From Capsicum annuum (taxonomy: Eukaryota > Streptophyta > Magnoliopsida > Solanales > Solanaceae), in assembly GCF_002878395.1 (NCBI RefSeq), contig NC_061115.1, forward strand, positions 59,062,986 through 59,126,985: a DNA stretch of 64,000 nt, read 5' to 3'. How positions within the stretch are numbered: the stretch's first letter is position 1; every line of letters begins with the position of its first letter. Shown here piece by piece: positions 61,435 to 64,000 of the stretch. Both the position numbers and the translations under genes were made by a program. The notes under the pieces are model-generated. The model had not been told where the DNA came from, did no database searches, and saw only the letters and a program-made list of their open reading frames with translations.

Positions 61435-61797
61435 AAGGCTCCTCTTAGGTTAACCACACTATTGTGGGTAGAAAAGGGAACCTTTCAGTCATAACCAAAG
61501 GGTGGACACAACCCTCACTCATAAGCTCTATTCATGACTAAAACAGTCTACTCTAAGTTAGGTTTTCACTCTATATGTTGAGTAGTATATGACTTGTAAG
61601 CATGGTACGACCAATTGTTGGCCTTGTTATATGGAGGACAGTATATTACCCTAAAATATAGTCTTGGATACAAAAGGGAAGAGGGAGAAGGCTACAAGTC
61701 TTGACCAAGGCTATGACTCAAGCCCTTCAATCGTTACCACTACAGAGACATCCAAGGTTGTTGTTTTTTCTCAATGATCTAAGGTTTAGGTGTTTCA

Positions 61798-61888
61798 ATT
61801 CCCTCCCACTTTTATAGGTAAGAATTGATACAAGTTAACACCTCAACATGTACCAAGGAAATCTTTACACTAGTTAGAAACAACATAC
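61798..61888 (-). mobile_element. 3' end of a second E-like internal region
   Basis: On the minus strand the sequence next to the LTR start is AAAAGTGGGAGGGAAT, a polypurine tract. A further 75 bp of non-coding sequence lies before LTR F. Its position on the outer side of an E 5' LTR implies another element body, in the same direction, to the right. Confidence 0.65.
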
Positions 61889-62831
61889 AACAAGGTGATA
61901 CGCCTAAATTATACCTCTCTTATGAAAGAGTAAATGGCTATTGTCAAATATATAACCCAACTAGGTTAGGGTCGAATCCCACAGGGAATACTGTGTTAAC
62001 TAAGTATTATGGTTGTTACTAGACTGCTGGTCAAAGGTTCCGAATTAAAGAGGGGTTTTGATTTGTAAATTATATTTCACTATGTGTAATAGAAAGTGTT
62101 CCAGTCAATGATTCTTATTGCAAATAGTAATCCAATGAGAGTAGACAAACTAGAGCTATAATTACCAAGATGTTCAAGAAGCTAGGGTTGTGAATTATTT
62201 TAAATTTCTAATTAATCACTTCAATTGCAAGAGTTATTGAATCCTATAATTTATCCATTTGTTTCTTAACCTAAATGAATAGATTATCCTTCAATTCTAT
62301 CAAACTTAAAGAATACATTAGTTCATTCAATCATTCTCTCATATGGGTTGATCCCGTTAAGGTATAAACCCTTAACCCAAAGGTTAAAGCTCTTAGATCC
62401 CATGTAAACCTCTTCTTTTCTCAACAAACACTTTTCTATTCAAACAAGTGATGTTCTTGGGCTCACCCTTCAAGTTTGTAACCAAGAAAGATCATTATTA
62501 TGAAGAAGGGATTATACAACTTCAGTTAACCATGGAAACCAAATATTTTCACAACCCCAATTAGTCTTTCACATCAAGACTCCGATAACCCTAGTAATAG
62601 GAGCTTATCCACACATCTCAATAGAAGAAGAAGACAAAGTCATTATGTTTCTCATAAATAAAATTTAGAAATTAGTTACAAAAATCACAAGATTTGTTCT
62701 TGAATCTTCAGAAGAAAATAAGCATAAAATGTTTAGATCCACAATTCCAGCTTGATCCTCAGAGAATACTGTGTTACAATAATACTCAAAATTGGAAATA
62801 TGGTAAAACATACCTAAATAAAACCTAAACT

Positions 62832-62843
62832 GATATTTATATG
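62832..62843 (-). promoter_or_regulatory. TATA-like box of LTR F
   Basis: CATATAAATATC on the minus strand. Confidence 0.5.
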
Positions 62844-63200
62844 TTCCCAGGTGCAGAGTATTTAAAATTTAAACTCAGAAAAAGTCACATCCAAGTTGAT
62901 GGTCATATCAATGGCCCGTCGATAGGCTGACAGTCTATCGAGTGGATCTTCATTAAGAGTTCCAAAATGCCATGTTCTGGATTAGGGTCGACGGTCTACT
63001 TGGCAGACCATTGCTGGCTCGGCGGTTCATTGCAGAAGTTGTCACTTAACCTTCTAATAGTTTATGTTATTTTTCAACTCGACGGCCAAGTTGGAGGTCC
63101 GTCGGGTGTTTGAAGGTCCACCACTTGGACCTTCCCAGCAATCATTCTTTTTGTCCTTTTTGTTTCACTCTAACGGCCGACCTGATGGTCAATCGTATGG

Positions 63201-63227
63201 CTGACGGTCCGACAGTTGGACCGTCAG
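63201..63227. repeat. Perfect 10-bp inverted repeat in F U3
   Basis: CTGACGGTCC (63201-63210) and GGACCGTCAG (63218-63227) with a 7-base loop. Confidence 0.92.
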
Positions 63228-63381
63228 TGCCCTTTTCCTGCTATTTTTCCAAGTTTTTCCTCCTGCTAACTCTTTAACCTAAAAACATTAAAATCAAGTA
63301 TTAAATACAACATCTGTTGCTTGAAAACATATAATTATCCCATGAAAAGATATAAAATGTTCCGTTAAAGCCGGAACATCG

Positions 63382-64000
63382 ACACCCTTACTTAAGACAA
63401 TTGTTTGTCCTCAAGCAACTCCACACCAAATTACATACATGAATAATAAAATGATAAGAAATTAGATATTCAACTAGATTTCACACAACCATTCACTTTT
63501 CATCCCACTCATATGGGCTCAACACATCAGGATCTATAACTGGCATTGTTTTAAATTCAGCATACATACACAATCATGGACATCATACCCTACAGATGCC
63601 AGCAAAACTAAGTGATACTCAAGTTTCCCTCATAGCCAATGAAGTCCACCACTCATTATATCTTGTGGACACAATCAAGACTCTCACACTATAGGCATAG
63701 CATACATAGCTATAGGCTTGCCCTTATCATCTACTTCTCCCCTATGGTTGATTTACAAATATCAAGCAGGTCTTTTCTAGGCTTGTAATGAGGTTTCGGG
63801 CTAGGTAAGGAAGGATTTTGGGAAAAATGATTCAACATTAAAATTTAACTCTTTTTACCCTTGAATTCTACTCACTAAGATCACTGTTTTAATAGCTCAC
63901 TTACAATTCTATTATTCATTCACACTTCACCTTAACACCCCTTTTTTTTCTTTCTTTTTAATAAATATACAAGCATCAGCCACCCTAAACTTATGTTGAT
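63382..64000 (-). other. 3' untranslated region of the element F body
   Basis: No coding domain is seen. GCTTGCCCTTAT near 63717 and CTTTTCTAGGCTTGTAATG near 63772 match 6845-6925 of element A, supporting a common 3' UTR. Confidence 0.7.

Larger units (their letters stand above)
32415..61797 (-). mobile_element. Element E, minus-strand Tekay-like gypsy element, split and truncated
   Basis: The E LTR occurs as an intact copy at 59526-61797 (5' LTR) and a copy split into 32415-32670 and 51806-53758 (3' LTR). B and C fill the gap in the split copy, and LTR G truncates its start. E gag and pol run from 59314 down to 55652, where integrase stops short at the junction with G. The inserted or flanking material (32671-51805 and 53759 to about 55648) is not E. 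The LTR halves match the intact copy at well over 80 percent by eye. The left border interrupts LTR L2. Confidence 0.75.
59526..61797 (-). mobile_element. 5' LTR of element E, shared with a second copy
   Basis: On the element strand it starts TGAAACACCTAAACC at 61797 and ends GTTCATTTCA at 59526, 2.27 kb. U3 has a perfect 10-bp inverted repeat at 61406-61434, and a TATA-like CTATATAAGG lies at 61276. The second half has the GGTCAAAGTCCC word array (59970-60470). A primer site adjoins one end and a polypurine tract the other. Confidence 0.85.
61889..63381 (-). mobile_element. LTR F, 3' LTR of an Athila-like element entering from the right
   Basis: Plus-strand start TGATACGCC and end AACATCG (ancestral CATCA), 1.49 kb. 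The block ACCCAACTAGGTTAGGGTCG near 61950 corresponds to that in the A LTRs (near 5001 and 10757), so F is a relative of A. Past 63381 the minus strand carries the GAGGACAAACAATTG polypurine-region block. This makes F the 3' LTR of a minus-strand element whose body lies mostly beyond the window. U3 (62880-63235) is rich in GACGGTCC words. A TATA-like CATATAAATATC is at 62832. Confidence 0.85.

Noticed and set aside
1..64000. Host protein-coding, tRNA or rRNA gene
   Set aside because: All recognisable coding similarity is to gag, protease, reverse transcriptase, RNase H or integrase; no tRNA or rRNA motif was seen on either strand.

Overview
The window looks like plant nuclear heterochromatin, made almost entirely of Ty3/gypsy LTR retrotransposons nested inside one another. 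The LTR families, the tRNA-Met type primer sites, the Athila and Tekay/Del-like domain sequences and a short match to the Solanaceae TS SINE suggest a eudicot, probably a large-genome Solanaceae such as pepper. That placement is an inference. I found no host gene, tRNA, rRNA or CRISPR array. All recognisable coding sequence is decayed gag-pol.

Left part (1-14955). A chromovirus-like element (family L) enters from the left. Its pol is broken first by an H-family LTR (ending 3763, itself broken by LTR J, ending 1455) and then by a minus-strand Athila-like element A (4941-12165, TSD TTGGG). The L integrase resumes at 12171 and the L 3' LTR is 12818-14955.

Middle part (14956-28459). Low-complexity intergenic DNA is followed by H-family LTR H2 (15687-18452, probable TSD), a SINE fragment near 19150, and a further LTR (K) split by H-family LTR H3 (22082-26254). 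K ends at 26965 with a clear tRNA-Met primer site, then about 1.5 kb with no recognisable gag.

Right part (28460-64000). A minus-strand L-family LTR (L2) carries solo LTR I (28950-31289, TSD GATAC) and is cut at 32415 by minus-strand element E. E explains most of the rest. Its 3' LTR is split (32415-32670 and 51806-53758) by Athila-like B (32671 to about 42715) and Tekay-like C (about 42716-51805). LTR G (53759 to about 55648) lies in the same E LTR. E pol and gag run 55652-59314 and its 5' LTR is 59526-61797. That LTR has a primer site on one side and a polypurine tract on the other, so it seems shared with a second E copy, which is broken by Athila-like LTR F (61889-63381).

The elements do not work together as a pathway; they are layers of insertion, deletion and C-to-T decay. 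Two patterns cross families. Most LTRs examined carry family-specific short inverted repeats upstream of the TATA box, and several carry arrays of reiterated words further downstream. Nothing else in the window looks like a new system. Coordinates of LTR ends were read by eye from TG/CA ends, primer sites and internal comparison.
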